This document shows, in pieces, positions 1 to 8,739 of a DNA stretch of 42,930 bases. The first letter of the stretch is position 1. The number at the start of each line of letters is the position of its first letter. Source of the stretch: Burkholderiaceae bacterium (lineage in GTDB: Bacteria; Pseudomonadota; Gammaproteobacteria; Burkholderiales; Burkholderiaceae_C); NCBI GenBank assembly GCA_030695205.1, contig JAUYTN010000066.1, positions 1 to 42,930 of the forward strand, in the 5' to 3' direction. A model generated the notes under the pieces. It had not been told where the DNA came from, did not search any database, and saw only the letters and a list, made by a program, of their open reading frames with translations. The position numbers and the translations under genes were made by a program.

Positions 1-138
1 GTACCCCCGGGGGCGGACGAGCCGTTATGAAAGGGCCAATCGCTACACTTATCCACAATTGCTGAAAGAAAATTCAGCAGTCCGCCCTGGGTCAATATTG
101 GATCGGCAGGGTGGGTCAATATTCAATCGGCGCCAACA
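1..138 (-). mobile_element. IS21-type element, left-end remnant reaching out of the window
   Basis: Read on the minus strand from 138, the sequence starts TGTTGGCGCCGATTGAATAT, then TGACCCACCC, a second copy of the ATTGACCC motif, and TGACCCAGGG. This matches the layout of the IS21-type left end at 42533: TG start, two internal repeats ending TGACCC, then the transposase leader. No istA frame is recognisable within 1-60. Seen: the repeats and the TG end. Inferred: family assignment. The element would continue left of position 1. Confidence 0.5.
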
Positions 139-225
139 GCTCGGCGCGCTGGCTACCGAGATGGCCCGGTCGGCGTACTGAACGCATGGCATCGAGGCCT
201 GGAAGCCGAGCGCGACGTTTCATGC

Positions 226-819
226 TCAGCCGTGCAGGACAGGTGGACACGCGATTGGCGGCTTGAGTGAGCCAGCGTCGACCTCCCAACCCTCACCCAG
301 CAACACCATGCGGGTCTGGAGGCGGTCGCGCGTCAAGGAGTCCACAGGGGGCGCCAACAAGTGAATGCACTTGTTTCGAATCTCGATGTATTCCAGCCGA
401 TGACGCGTCGCGAGGGATCTCCACAGCGCGTGGGCACTCTGGGATTGGCGGGCACCGCTGACCAGGCAGTACCCCTGACGCAGCGCCCACTCATACACGG
501 CGGTAGCGATGCCCCTTCGCTGGTACTCGCCCGCATATTTGGAATGCGGGGCGCGGACAAAAGGATCCATCCGGCGATCAACTTCGATCAACCGGTTGAA
601 GACGGTGTAACCGGCCAGGCAGCCGCGTGCCACGTCCTCTACGTAGATGTAGTGCTCCCCGTCGGCCTCACGGTGGCGAAGGATCAGGCCAGGGAGCTGG
701 GTTGTGATGATGCCGGTGCCGCTTTTGAGCAGACCCGTGCGCAGAAGGCGTGCATGCAGCGATATCAATTCATCCTCAACGGACGCTGCGCTCCATTGCA
801 CGTCCACGCGCAGATCCAT
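226..819 (-). CDS. GNAT-like N-acetyltransferase
   Basis: A 197-residue protein. The middle carries an acetyl-CoA-binding-like stretch, YQRRGIATAVYEWAL, which fits the Q/RxxGxG/A loop of GNAT enzymes, followed by SGARQSQSAHALWRSL, typical of the family's second half. The substrate is unknown. The ATG at 819 starts where protein-like sequence begins. A longer reading from ATG 939 has a good ribosome site (GGGAG), and that ATG overlaps the stop of the upstream solenoid gene, so translational coupling from 939 (237 residues) is possible, but its first 40 residues look non-coding. It is the last gene of a leftward set (Rnk, UspA, hexapeptide solenoid, GNAT) and may act on one of these partners; that is inference. 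Confidence 0.65.
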   Translation of the reverse strand: MDLRVDVQWSAASVEDELISLHARLLRTGLLKSGTGIITTQLPGLILRHREADGEHYIYVEDVARGCLAGYTVFNRLIEVDRRMDPFVRAPHSKYAGEYQRRGIATAVYEWALRQGYCLVSGARQSQSAHALWRSLATRHRLEYIEIRNKCIHLLAPPVDSLTRDRLQTRMVLLGEGWEVDAGSLKPPIACPPVLHG

Positions 820-931
820 GGTGTGCCGCTGCGCACGAGGTCGCGCAGCGCCGCGCGTTGCAGGCCGCTCGCCGAGAAGGGCTGGTCTAGGGGTGATAAA
901 GGGCAATGTCAGCAGGGCACACATCCATGGT

Positions 932-1804
932 TCAAACATCCCGAGCTCCCGCCCACCAGCCGCTCATCAAGCTTTCGGGCTTTTGGCTTGCGCACACGCG
1001 GGCGCTCGATTCCCAGTCCTCCATTTGCACATTCAGACCTGCAAACACGCCATAGCCGGCACCGGCTCTGATGGTTTCGAACGCACTCAGGCTTTCACCA
1101 GCGCGGATCGCGCCTCGCGCCTGGATGGCACCACCCGCCTTGATACCCCAACCCGCCTCCAAGTGCATGCCGCAATGGATATCCAAGCCAACTGAAATGC
1201 CCTCGATGGCGTGGGCGCTGCCTGTTGAAACCAGACTGCCACGTGACACGAGGCTCTTTGTGCAGTTGATTGAGCCCTGCACAGAGAGGTCTTGACCCAC
1301 AGATGCCTGACCGCTCAGGCGCAGATGCCCTGCGCATCGAACATCCCATGCAGCATGCAGGCCCGCCTTGGCGGTGATGTCACCGTTGGCTTCGATGCCC
1401 CAGCCGGCTCTGAGGAGGCCGCCCGATTTCAGCCTTCCGTTGCTTCGAATATTCCCTTCGCAGCGGATGTCGTCGCCAGATACCAGCGATTCACCCACAA
1501 AGATGCTGCCACCCACGTCGATGCGCCGACCCACCCGTACCACCGAATCCACGTCGATGTTGCCGCGTACCCGCAGCGAGCCCGCGAAAACAATGGCGCA
1601 GGATGAAAGATGGTCCAGGGTCAGCGTCTCGTTGGTGGGGCCGAACTGATCGAGCAGCCAGCAGGCGTCGTTGATGCGACCTGCTTGGACAAGGGCATCC
1701 AGCAGGTCCTGGTAGTTGCTCCCCTCATGGTGGTGGCGCAAGAACCAGCGGAATCCATCGGCACAAGGCTGCTTGGTCTTGATGAAGTCTTTGGTGAGGT
1801 CCAT
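932..1804 (-). CDS. Hexapeptide-repeat beta-solenoid protein with N-terminal helical domain
   Basis: A 290-residue protein with two parts. Residues 1-75 are a compact, probably helical region with DGFRWFLRHH and ACWLLDQFGP; I do not recognise it as a named family. Residues 77-262 can be cut into 31 consecutive six-residue units with no insertion, each beginning with a hydrophobic residue (mostly I/L/V) and often having G at position 4 or 5 (LRVRGN, IDVDSV, VRVGRR, IDVGGS and so on). That period predicts a beta-solenoid, as in bactofilins or left-handed beta-helix proteins. The ATG at 1804 is preferred over a TTG at 1837, which would overlap the UspA gene. There is no signal peptide and no membrane segment, so it is probably cytoplasmic. 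It overlaps or abuts the GNAT gene downstream. Confidence 0.65.
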   Translation of the reverse strand: MDLTKDFIKTKQPCADGFRWFLRHHHEGSNYQDLLDALVQAGRINDACWLLDQFGPTNETLTLDHLSSCAIVFAGSLRVRGNIDVDSVVRVGRRIDVGGSIFVGESLVSGDDIRCEGNIRSNGRLKSGGLLRAGWGIEANGDITAKAGLHAAWDVRCAGHLRLSGQASVGQDLSVQGSINCTKSLVSRGSLVSTGSAHAIEGISVGLDIHCGMHLEAGWGIKAGGAIQARGAIRAGESLSAFETIRAGAGYGVFAGLNVQMEDWESSARVCASQKPESLMSGWWAGARDV

Positions 1805-1811
1805 GTCGTTC

Positions 1812-2672
1812 TCAGAAGCCGTCTGCGGCCGTGGCAACGCTCAGTTGATCGAGCGGAGCAATCAACACATCGCCGTCTACCCACTTGGCAAGGCGCTGCG
1901 CCACGCTGGCCGTGAAAAACTGCGCCAGCGCCGAGCGGCGCCGCTTACCCACCACGACCAGCTCGCCTTGTGTGGCCTGCAGGTGCAGTGCGGTCGAATA
2001 GGCCGGGTCGCCATGGCCGACATCGAAAGCCAACGGATGCCGGTTCACATCCAGCGCGCCGATGAGTTGTGCGAGTCGGTCCCTGGCCAGCAGGCGCGAG
2101 CCGAACCGGTTGGCCTGAATCGCCTCACGGGACACGTCGACCGAACGCAGTTTGGCCTCATCGAGGGTGTCGATGGCATGAAACAGCGTCAGCATGGTGG
2201 GTGTTGAAAACCGGCCGGCGAAGTCGATCAAGGGCATTGAAACGGGCGACAGGTCGACGGCCACGAGCACCCTTGCATACGGCTTGTCCGGTGCCTGCTT
2301 GACCACCAGCAGTGGACAGATGCTGCCGTGTACCGCCTGGTCGAGTGTGGTTCCAAGATGAAACCGCTTCCAGCTGCGGTGCGACAACGGTCCCATGACC
2401 ACCAGGCTGGAAGCACTGGCTTCGGCCATAACCTCATTCAGCGAAGCCGACCGTTCAAGGGCATGCACGTCTATCTCATGGCGTCTGGCCAGCTGGCGCG
2501 CACGCTGACCCAGCCGCGCGATGGGATCGACTAGATAGGTGTTGGGGCTGTCGGCGAAATGGACGAGCCGCAGTGGAGTCTGGTGTTGTCTGGCCAGCAG
2601 GGCTGCGCGGTTCAACGCGTGCGCTGACAGCGCCGAAAAATCGGAGACGGCAAGGATGGAGTCGAAGTACAT
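1812..2672 (-). CDS. Universal stress protein with two tandem UspA domains
   Basis: A 286-residue protein, twice the length of a single UspA domain. Domain 1 opens MYFDSILAVSDFS and closes with VVMGPLSHRSWKRFHLGTT ahead of CPLLVVK, the usual nucleotide-loop and last-strand layout. Domain 2 opens ARVLVAVDLSP and ends VVVGKRRRSALAQFF then DVLIAPL; here the glycine-serine part of the ATP-binding motif is degenerate, so the second site may not bind ATP. The ATG at 2672 has a CAGGAA ribosome site. It lies 74 bp after rnk and 7 bp before the solenoid gene, so the set is probably one transcript. Such tandem UspA proteins are common in betaproteobacterial stress and anaerobic regulons. Cytoplasmic; exact role unknown. 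Confidence 0.85.
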   Translation of the reverse strand: MYFDSILAVSDFSALSAHALNRAALLARQHQTPLRLVHFADSPNTYLVDPIARLGQRARQLARRHEIDVHALERSASLNEVMAEASASSLVVMGPLSHRSWKRFHLGTTLDQAVHGSICPLLVVKQAPDKPYARVLVAVDLSPVSMPLIDFAGRFSTPTMLTLFHAIDTLDEAKLRSVDVSREAIQANRFGSRLLARDRLAQLIGALDVNRHPLAFDVGHGDPAYSTALHLQATQGELVVVGKRRRSALAQFFTASVAQRLAKWVDGDVLIAPLDQLSVATAADGF

Positions 2673-2746
2673 GGGAATTCCTGGACGAACGCGGGCCCGC
2701 TCCGCAGCACAGGGCGTGCGGGGCGTGATCGGGTGTGACGAAATGG

Positions 2747-3148
2747 CTAGGTGGTGTAGTCGCCGCTGGCTTCAGGCTGGAACAGCAGCGTGGCGATCTC
2801 GGCCGCGCACTCGTCCCCATTGGGCGTTCGCCAGCGGGCGATGGCGCCCACGCGCTGGCCAAGCAGGCTGGCGCCCACCGGCGAGAGCACGGAGATGAAG
2901 CCCTGGTGCGGTTCGGCGTCGATGGGGTAACACAGCGTGAGCTTCTGCCGCTTCCTCGATGCCAGGTCTTCGACCATGACCTGGGAATACATCGTGACGA
3001 TGTCGGGCGGTATCTCGCGCGAGGGAACGAGGTCCAATGAATCCAGGGTGTCGACCAGCTCGGGCGGGAGCTGTCCGCTGTGCAGGTTGTTCAGGCGTGC
3101 GAAATCGATCTCGGTGAGCAGCCGCTCACCATCATGGGGTTTGTGCAT
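2747..3148 (-). CDS. rnk: Nucleoside diphosphate kinase regulator (Rnk, GreA/GreB-like)
   Basis: A 133-residue protein matching Rnk in length and layout. A short N-terminal helical part (residues 10-45) is followed by a GreA/GreB C-terminal-like fold with DIVTMYSQVMVED, LTLCYPIDAE, ISVLSPVGASLLGQRVG and the final IARWRTPNG. Rnk binds RNA polymerase near the secondary channel without the long Gre coiled coil and affects nucleoside diphosphate kinase levels; that is family knowledge. The ATG at 3148 is chosen because TTGGAG lies 7 bases upstream. It heads the leftward stress cluster. Confidence in the family is high, while the function in this strain is unproven. Confidence 0.85.
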   Translation of the reverse strand: MHKPHDGERLLTEIDFARLNNLHSGQLPPELVDTLDSLDLVPSREIPPDIVTMYSQVMVEDLASRKRQKLTLCYPIDAEPHQGFISVLSPVGASLLGQRVGAIARWRTPNGDECAAEIATLLFQPEASGDYTT

Positions 3149-3590
3149 GTTGCACTCCAACTGGTGCAGGCGCGCCGCGAAAAGGCGACGCCCGCTGTCG
3201 CGCTGGGCTGGGGCCCGGCGATAGGTGGATTGCGCAGAAAGGAGGAAGGGGTATCGCCGGGCTTAAGAATGTGCGGCCGGCTGGCGCAGTCCCGCCGATC
3301 CCATCAGCTTGCGACCAGCCACGGCGCCGCCTGCCGCGAGGGGCACGCAAGCTGCCGTACGGGCAGTGATGGTTGGGCAAGAATCCATAAAAGTATTGTA
3401 AGACACCTCGCCATAACCTACGCTGCCCGGGGCCACGTTCGCGCGCCGTGATTCAGTTCTGGGCGGGCTTCGCACTCACCCTGCTGAACACTTCCAATTC
3501 TCTTGGGAGAGCACAGCGCCGCGTTGAAAGCAGCGGGCGTCTCGTGAAGAGAATCAGAGTCAATCCGACCTTTCGAACGCGTTTCACTGT
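3149..3590. other. Intergenic region, no gene seen
   Basis: The 442 bases between rnk and the MFS exporter must hold the promoter of the rnk-usp cluster. I see no convincing -35/-10 pair, RNA gene or coding frame, only an AT-rich patch near 3380-3400. Confidence 0.5.
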
Positions 3591-5189
3591 TCAGGAGAAA
3601 CCCGCCGTCGTTTCCATCAGGCTGCGGGTGACGCGCGGCGGTTCCTCACCGAGGTGAAAGGCCAGCTTGCGGTCGCGCAGCGCGACGTCGGCGGCGGTGA
3701 CGCGGTCAAAGCGCCGCAGGTGATCGGTCCAGGACTCGTCGACGATGACCTCGACAAAGCGGCTGGGTTCGTGGATGTCGTGCAGCAGCTCCCACGACAA
3801 GGCGCCGTGGCGCAGGCGGCTGCGGCGCCCCTCGCCCAGCATCAGGTCGCGGAAGTCGGCCGCACGCACCGGATCGATGCGGTACTCGATCATCACCATC
3901 ACATGGCCCCGGGGCGGTGGCTCGTGGATCTGTGGCGCCGGAAAAATGCGCTTGGGCGTGAGGTCGTCTTCCAGCCCCGAGTCCGGCATCAGGCGGTTGG
4001 CCAGATACATGGCGAGCAGCCCGGTCACGGAAGCGATGCCCAGGCTGACCGGCACGCTGGTCCAGGTGGCCACCTGGCCCCAGATCGCAGCCCCCAGGGC
4101 GCTGGCGCCCATGATCGCCATCTGGTACATGGACATGCCGCGCGCACGCACCCAGTCGGGCAGGCCCATCTGGATCGAGACGCTGAGCGTGTTGGCGGAG
4201 GTGATCCATGCCGCGCCGCCCAGAAACATCGCGGGCACCGCCACCCAGACCTGGTCGGTCAGGGCCATGGTCGCCATGGCACCCGCCTGTAGGGCCGTGC
4301 CACGCAGGACGAGACCGTCGCGCGGATAACGGCGGCGCAAGGCCGGCAGGAACGCCGCCGAAGCGATGGCGCCCGCGCCCATGGCCGCCAGAAACAGCGT
4401 GAAAGTGCCGGCACCGCCTCCCTGCATGCCGCGCGCCAGCAGGGCCAGCAGCGCCAGCAGGGCTGTCGAATGGAAGAAGAAGATCGAGATGCGCAGCAGC
4501 ACGCCCTTCAGGTGGTAGGACTGGGCCACGTACTGCAGGCCCACGCGCATCGCGGTGCCCAGGCGCTCGCGCCCCAGCGGGTGCGGCTGGTGCTCGTGTT
4601 TCCAGCGGCTGATGATGACCGCGGCCACCACGGACAACACCGCGTTGAGCAGGAACACCCAGGCGCTGCCGGCGCTGGCAATCAGTGCGCCGGCCACCAG
4701 CGGGCCGATGATGCGCGAGGCGTTCATCGACACGCCGTTGAGCGCCAGCGCCGCCGGCAACTGGTTCCGGGGAACGATCGTGGGCACGATGGCCGAAAAC
4801 ACCGGCCAGCGCATCGCCATGCCGATGCCGTTGACAAACGTCAGCGCCAGCAGCAGGGCCGGGGTCATCGCGCCGAGGAAGATGATGGCGCTCAGGATCG
4901 ACGCCACCACCGCCACCCACAGCTGGGTGAAGAGGAAGAAGCGTTTGCGATCCAGGCTGTCGGCCAGCGCGCCGCTGAGCAGGCCCAGCAGGAACACCGG
5001 GAGGGTGGATGCCGTCTGCACCAGCGCGACCCAGAGCGGCGTCGTGGTGAGCGAGGTCATCATCCAGGCCGCGGCCACATCGCTCATCCACATGCACACG
5101 TTGGCCATGAGCCAGGTGATCCACAACATGCGAAAGGCCGGCCGGCGCAGCGGCGCGATGGGAGACAGGTCTTCGTCGGTGCGGGGCAT
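3591..5189 (-). CDS. MFS exporter of the MFS_3/EntS-like type with C-terminal monooxygenase-like domain
   Basis: A 532-residue inner-membrane protein. Residues 1-410 give about 12 hydrophobic segments in the pattern of the MFS_3 (transmembrane secretion effector) family, with the loop motif GALADSLDRKRFF between segments 2 and 3. Residues 430-532 are soluble (GHVMVMIEYRIDP, LRHGALSWELLHD, RFVEVIVDESWTDH) and look like the ferredoxin-like ABM fold often fused at the end of this family. Members export siderophores or other small molecules; the substrate here cannot be told. It starts at ATG 5189, and no strong ribosome site is evident. It is transcribed alone: the next gene lies over 400 bp away. 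Confidence 0.85.
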   Translation of the reverse strand: MPRTDEDLSPIAPLRRPAFRMLWITWLMANVCMWMSDVAAAWMMTSLTTTPLWVALVQTASTLPVFLLGLLSGALADSLDRKRFFLFTQLWVAVVASILSAIIFLGAMTPALLLALTFVNGIGMAMRWPVFSAIVPTIVPRNQLPAALALNGVSMNASRIIGPLVAGALIASAGSAWVFLLNAVLSVVAAVIISRWKHEHQPHPLGRERLGTAMRVGLQYVAQSYHLKGVLLRISIFFFHSTALLALLALLARGMQGGGAGTFTLFLAAMGAGAIASAAFLPALRRRYPRDGLVLRGTALQAGAMATMALTDQVWVAVPAMFLGGAAWITSANTLSVSIQMGLPDWVRARGMSMYQMAIMGASALGAAIWGQVATWTSVPVSLGIASVTGLLAMYLANRLMPDSGLEDDLTPKRIFPAPQIHEPPPRGHVMVMIEYRIDPVRAADFRDLMLGEGRRSRLRHGALSWELLHDIHEPSRFVEVIVDESWTDHLRRFDRVTAADVALRDRKLAFHLGEEPPRVTRSLMETTAGFS

Positions 5190-5874
5190 TGGGGCACTAC
5201 TGTAGAGGTCGAGATTCCTTTCTGCCTCGAAAGGCTTGAATCACCCCATGGAATTGAGTGCCGCCAAGTACGCACACACGCTGGCCCAGCGATAGAAAAC
5301 AACGCACACCGAAGCGCACAAATGCAGCCCTACGGGCCAGCCACTGAAACAGTCCAAGCTTGACGTCACCACGCCTCACAAGCACATGCTACGAGTCCCT
5401 TACGCGATGGTTCCAGCGGCAGAGGTCGATCAACGACCGAACCTGGATGACAGCTGTCTGCCTACTGCAGGCACACGGCCAGCCATCGCGACAGGCTTTG
5501 TTGGTCGTAACCGTGAGTCCGCCTGCGCGTTCCAAAGAGACCTATCAGCGCAGCTTGGTGGCATGCTGGTGCTTGACGAATGGCAGCGACCTGGTAACAC
5601 GAGAGCTTTGAGTTTTTGCGCACCGGGTTGTAGAAGCGCTCCACCATATGCCGTACAAAGCGACCACGATATCGCCTGGGAACATCAACGGACAACACCC
5701 AGGGGAATGCGCAATGGGCAACTGAACAGGATGCCTGGGGTCATCCGACTCATGTAGCTCCCTGCCCAAGCTTGGAGGCTTATGCCAAACCGCCCAAAAA
5801 ACTGCATCCGGGGAAGACCTGCTGAAAAACAAGTTGAACTTGATTTTCAGAGCAACTTCAAGCCAGAACAACTA
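5190..5874. other. Intergenic region with insertion-sequence debris
   Basis: Nearly 700 bases without an intact gene. The only recognisable content is a short IS3-like stretch at about 5600-5670 on the minus strand. The rest has no frame with protein-like composition. Confidence 0.4.
5600..5670 (-). pseudogene. Possible IS3-family transposase C-terminal scrap
   Basis: The minus-strand frame reads VRHMVERFYNPVRKNSKL, close to the ERFYNPxRRHSxLG motif at the end of the DDE domain of IS3-family OrfB transposases. The similarity covers only about 15-20 residues and the reading degrades on both sides, so this is at best a fossil. Confidence 0.3.
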
Positions 5875-6528
5875 TCAGGAAGTGGCAATCAAGCTCGTGC
5901 CGGCCATCAGCAACAGACCAGCAGCCACGCGTGACACCGCCACAGGAGAGAGCTTCAAAGGGTAACGCCGGTTGTAGCGGGTGACCACGAAGAGCAAAGG
6001 CAAGGCCAAGACAGCATAGGCGATCGAGGCTGGCGTGAATTGCCCCATGATCAACACTATTCCCAGCCGCACCAGCTGGCTCAGGCCAAACATCACCAGC
6101 AGCGCCTGACGGATCACCGGCAGACTGAGGGGCTGGCGATAGAGCTTGTAGACCAGTGGCGGGCCTGCGGTGGAAAACATGCCACCCATCAAGCCGGCGA
6201 GTAGACCGGTGAGCGCGCTGTCACTGAGCCAGAACAACAACGCCAGGCCCGCCACCACGCCCCCCAAACTGGGCCAAATCGCGGGTCGAATCACCCGCCA
6301 ATCGTCGGTGAGCGGGTACTCCCGAAAATAGATGTAGGTCTGGCTAAGGGTGATGAGGGTCACGGCGTTTGCAGCGACCCCCACCGGGATCAAATCGAAC
6401 ACACCGACCAGCGCCAGGAAGATCAGGCCAAACGCAAAACCGGTCAGGCTTTGCACATAGGAGGCCAACGTGATGCACAGCAACACGCCGACTGTGCCTA
6501 GAGATGGCAGGGAAATCAGCGACATCAT
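5875..6528 (-). CDS. TauE/SafE-family permease, shorter than usual
   Basis: A 217-residue hydrophobic protein. The first half (SYVQSLTGFAFGLIFLALVGVF, VAANAVTLITLS, RPAIWPSLGGVVAGLALLFWLS) and second half (GLLAGLMGGMFSTAGPPLVYKLYRQ) correspond to the two repeats of TauE/SafE proteins, which export sulfite, sulfoacetate or related organic anions. Typical members have about 250 residues. Here the segment that usually ends repeat 1 seems missing between SDSALT and GLLAGL, so an in-frame loss of some 30-45 residues is plausible. It starts at ATG 6528. The YeiH-like sulfate-exporter fragment lies 74 bp upstream in the same direction, suggesting a former sulfur-anion operon. Confidence 0.75.
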   Translation of the reverse strand: MMSLISLPSLGTVGVLLCITLASYVQSLTGFAFGLIFLALVGVFDLIPVGVAANAVTLITLSQTYIYFREYPLTDDWRVIRPAIWPSLGGVVAGLALLFWLSDSALTGLLAGLMGGMFSTAGPPLVYKLYRQPLSLPVIRQALLVMFGLSQLVRLGIVLIMGQFTPASIAYAVLALPLLFVVTRYNRRYPLKLSPVAVSRVAAGLLLMAGTSLIATS

Positions 6529-6602
6529 CGGTGAGCGAGCCTCTCAAAAGATACCGAAGCCTGATTCATCCCTGCACCTGACCTGCAGGGTCGGGTGCGA
6601 CA

Positions 6603-7022
6603 TCAGAGATGCCCGTGCTGCCGCGCGAAAATTGCGATCAACACGAATCCCGCCATCCACAATGTCTCGATCAGCAGCAGGGTGAAGGGCCGCCACCCGG
6701 CTTCGGCCAGTTGCTGGAACGATGTCTTGATGCCCAACGCCGCGATCGCCACCACCAGACACAGACGCGAAAAGTCGCTCAAGCCCTTGTTCACCTCAGC
6801 AGGCAAAAGGCCCAGCGAGTTGATGGCCACCAGGATCACGAACACCCATAGGAACCAGGGCACCAAGGCTTGCTTTTTGGTCGCGGCTAGACCACCGTTG
6901 GTGGCAATCTCGCGCTCGGCCTGTTCGCGCTCGGTCTTGAACATGGCGGAGACAACCACCACCACCACCACGGCCAGCATAGAGACGCGAAACAGTTTGA
7001 CGATGGTTGCGTAGTCAACCGC
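6603..7022 (-). pseudogene. YeiH/UPF0324 putative sulfate exporter, C-terminal fragment
   Basis: The frame from about 7022 reads AVDYATIVKLFRVSML, then a Val-rich membrane segment, a charged loop (FKTEREQAEREIA), and membrane segments including LVPWFLWVFVILVAINSLG and a final LLLIETLWMAGFVLIAIFA. This is the C-terminal 140 or so residues of a YeiH-type protein (normally about 340). Upstream of 7022 the frame continues but loses membrane character, because it reads antisense through an oxidoreductase fragment. The gene has therefore lost its first half and promoter to a rearrangement at about 7022. Function is probably lost. Confidence 0.7.
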
Positions 7023-7463
7023 CTGCAGTTGGGCAGCCGCAGCTCGATCACCGGCGCCGACGCCGAAGATCCGGTGCACTTGAAGCTGCTCACAGACGCA
7101 ATCGCGCGCAAATTTCCGCCGTTGACCGATATCCGTATAGACCACTCCTGGTGGGGCTGGGTGGACGTGAGCCACGACATGATGCCGCGCATCACCCGCC
7201 CAGACCCGAGAGAGACCGTGTGGCACGCGCTGGGCTACGGTGGCAACGGTGTGGCTGCATCCACCTGGGCGGGCAAGCGCATAGCCGAGCGGGTAGCGGG
7301 CAAGGACGCCGGACGAGACGTGTTCAATCTGCCTATCTACAACTCACCGCTTGAATACCCCAACATCTGGAACACAGTGCGCTCGGAAGCCTTCGCACCC
7401 TTCCGGCGCTTCGGCCAGTTTTTCCTGTACAAGTGGTACTGGCTGCGCGACGAAAAGATCTGA
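7023..7463 (+). pseudogene. FAD-dependent amino-acid/polyamine oxidoreductase (DAO family), C-terminal fragment
   Basis: The plus-strand frame starting GSRSSITGADAEDP and running to FFLYKWYWLRDEKI is the C-terminal third of a DAO-family oxidoreductase. It has HSWWGWVDVSHDMMPRI and ALGYGGNGVAASTWAGKRIAE, the usual FAD-proximal GYGG.G segment near the end of gamma-glutamylputrescine-oxidase-like enzymes. The N-terminal Rossmann GxGxxG region is absent. The fragment begins exactly where the minus-strand YeiH fragment ends, so both genes lost their 5' parts in one event. No start with a ribosome site is seen at 7029. Confidence 0.7.
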
Positions 7464-7558
7464 GCGCATGGATTCATGCCCAATGACGCAGGTCCCTTTC
7501 AACAACGGCATGTCTTGGCGTCCGAGCGCGCTCCACTTTCTCTGATAGGACATTTTTC

Positions 7559-7912
7559 ATGGCCATGAAGCGAGTCGTCACCCAATTCGGGATGGGAACC
7601 TCCATTCGCAGCCGCAACTACACAGAGGCCGCCGCGCGTGCCATCCGCGATGCGCTGTGGCACAACTCGTTGAATGTGGCCGATGCATTCGGTTTCCCGA
7701 AGGAGGCCATGATCATCAACGTCGAGATTGGGGTTCAGCGACCCGACGAGGTGGATCGACAAGCCCTGCTGGAAATTTTTCCCTACGGACAACCCTCGGT
7801 GACGGTGGTCAAGGGAGGGCTCGACATTCCACGCAGAGAGAAAGAGGGCTGGAGCGTCGTCGCCAACGCGGCGGTCATGGTCTCGTTCGACATGGAGCCA
7901 GCGCATGACTGA
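7559..7912 (+). CDS. Lin0512-family protein, first copy
   Basis: A 117-residue protein of the Lin0512 family (conserved, function unknown). The diagnostic start is VTQFGMGTSIRSRNYTEAAARAIRDALWHNSL, followed by INVEIGVQRPDEVD and VKGGLDIP. An AGGA ribosome site precedes the ATG at 7559. The next gene is a paralogue overlapping by eight bases, so the two are translated together and may form a heteromer. It lies just after the truncated DAO oxidoreductase, and the original operon may have included that enzyme. Soluble, no signal peptide. Confidence 0.8.
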   Translation: MAMKRVVTQFGMGTSIRSRNYTEAAARAIRDALWHNSLNVADAFGFPKEAMIINVEIGVQRPDEVDRQALLEIFPYGQPSVTVVKGGLDIPRREKEGWSVVANAAVMVSFDMEPAHD

Positions 7913-8291
7913 AAAGCGGATCATCCTGGAAATGGGGTCGGGCAACGATCTGTATGGCTGTGACTACACCAAGGCGGCCTGTCGTGCTGTGCAGGATGCC
8001 CTGCACCACTCGTCGATCGTGCTGTTCAAGTCGTTGGGCTATGACCACCGTGATATGCGCGTGCAAGTCACCATTGGTGTTCAGGATCCGGACAAGGTGG
8101 ACATTGTCCGCGTCTGCGCGGAACTGCCGCGAGGCCGTGCCGAGGTCACCGCTGTGCTTGGCGGACTCAATGTGCATGATGCAGAACAAGACGCCATCCA
8201 TGTCATCGCCACCGCCGCGATCGAGGCATTTTTGCCGATCGAACAAGGGCATTGGCGACTCAGCGATGTGGCACAGCGAGTGGTCATCTAG
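7905..8291 (+). CDS. Lin0512-family protein, second copy
   Basis: A 128-residue paralogue of the preceding gene: ILEMGSGNDLYGCDYTKAACRAVQDALHHSS, VTIGVQDPDKVD, VLGGLNVHD and IEAFLP are all Lin0512 features. It begins within the end of the first copy (ATG at 7905, first copy stops at 7912), which implies translational coupling. The two copies are clearly diverged, so this is an old duplication kept as a pair. Function unknown. Confidence 0.8.
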   Translation: MTEKRIILEMGSGNDLYGCDYTKAACRAVQDALHHSSIVLFKSLGYDHRDMRVQVTIGVQDPDKVDIVRVCAELPRGRAEVTAVLGGLNVHDAEQDAIHVIATAAIEAFLPIEQGHWRLSDVAQRVVI

Positions 8292-8739
8292 CGGTCGCCG
8301 AAAGGCTGTTTGGATTTGGATTTGACCCACTGCCGTGGACGGTTACCGGTTTGATTCTCAAACGGCTTGCCTCGGTCGCTAGGAGTCATTCTCGAAGCGC
8401 GACCAGGCTGGCATGTGTTGAGAAACCGGTGACGGAGGTGCAGCGGTCGTTCGCCCCTTCCATCCTCGACTGACAGGTGACCGCCGCGGCCGACTTTCAG
8501 TCGTGCTTGGTCACCGGCAGCAAGTAGCCTTTTGCCGCCTGTCAGGACAATGGCTGCGCCACGCCGAGAGTCGCAGGAACGTTGGCACAGAATAGGCCAG
8601 TCGCACCAAATGTGACGCAAATGTCTACTGAACTGTGGCGCGAGGCGCTGCAAGTCCTTGATTCAGGACGCGCGCCATAGAAACAAATATGGCGCCCTAC
8701 GGGCATCTAGACGGTTGATTCAAACTGTGCCAGCTAGGC
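8292..8739. other. Intergenic region, no gene seen
   Basis: About 450 bases with frames in several phases but none with protein-like composition or a plausible start. No RNA gene is recognised. Confidence 0.4.
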
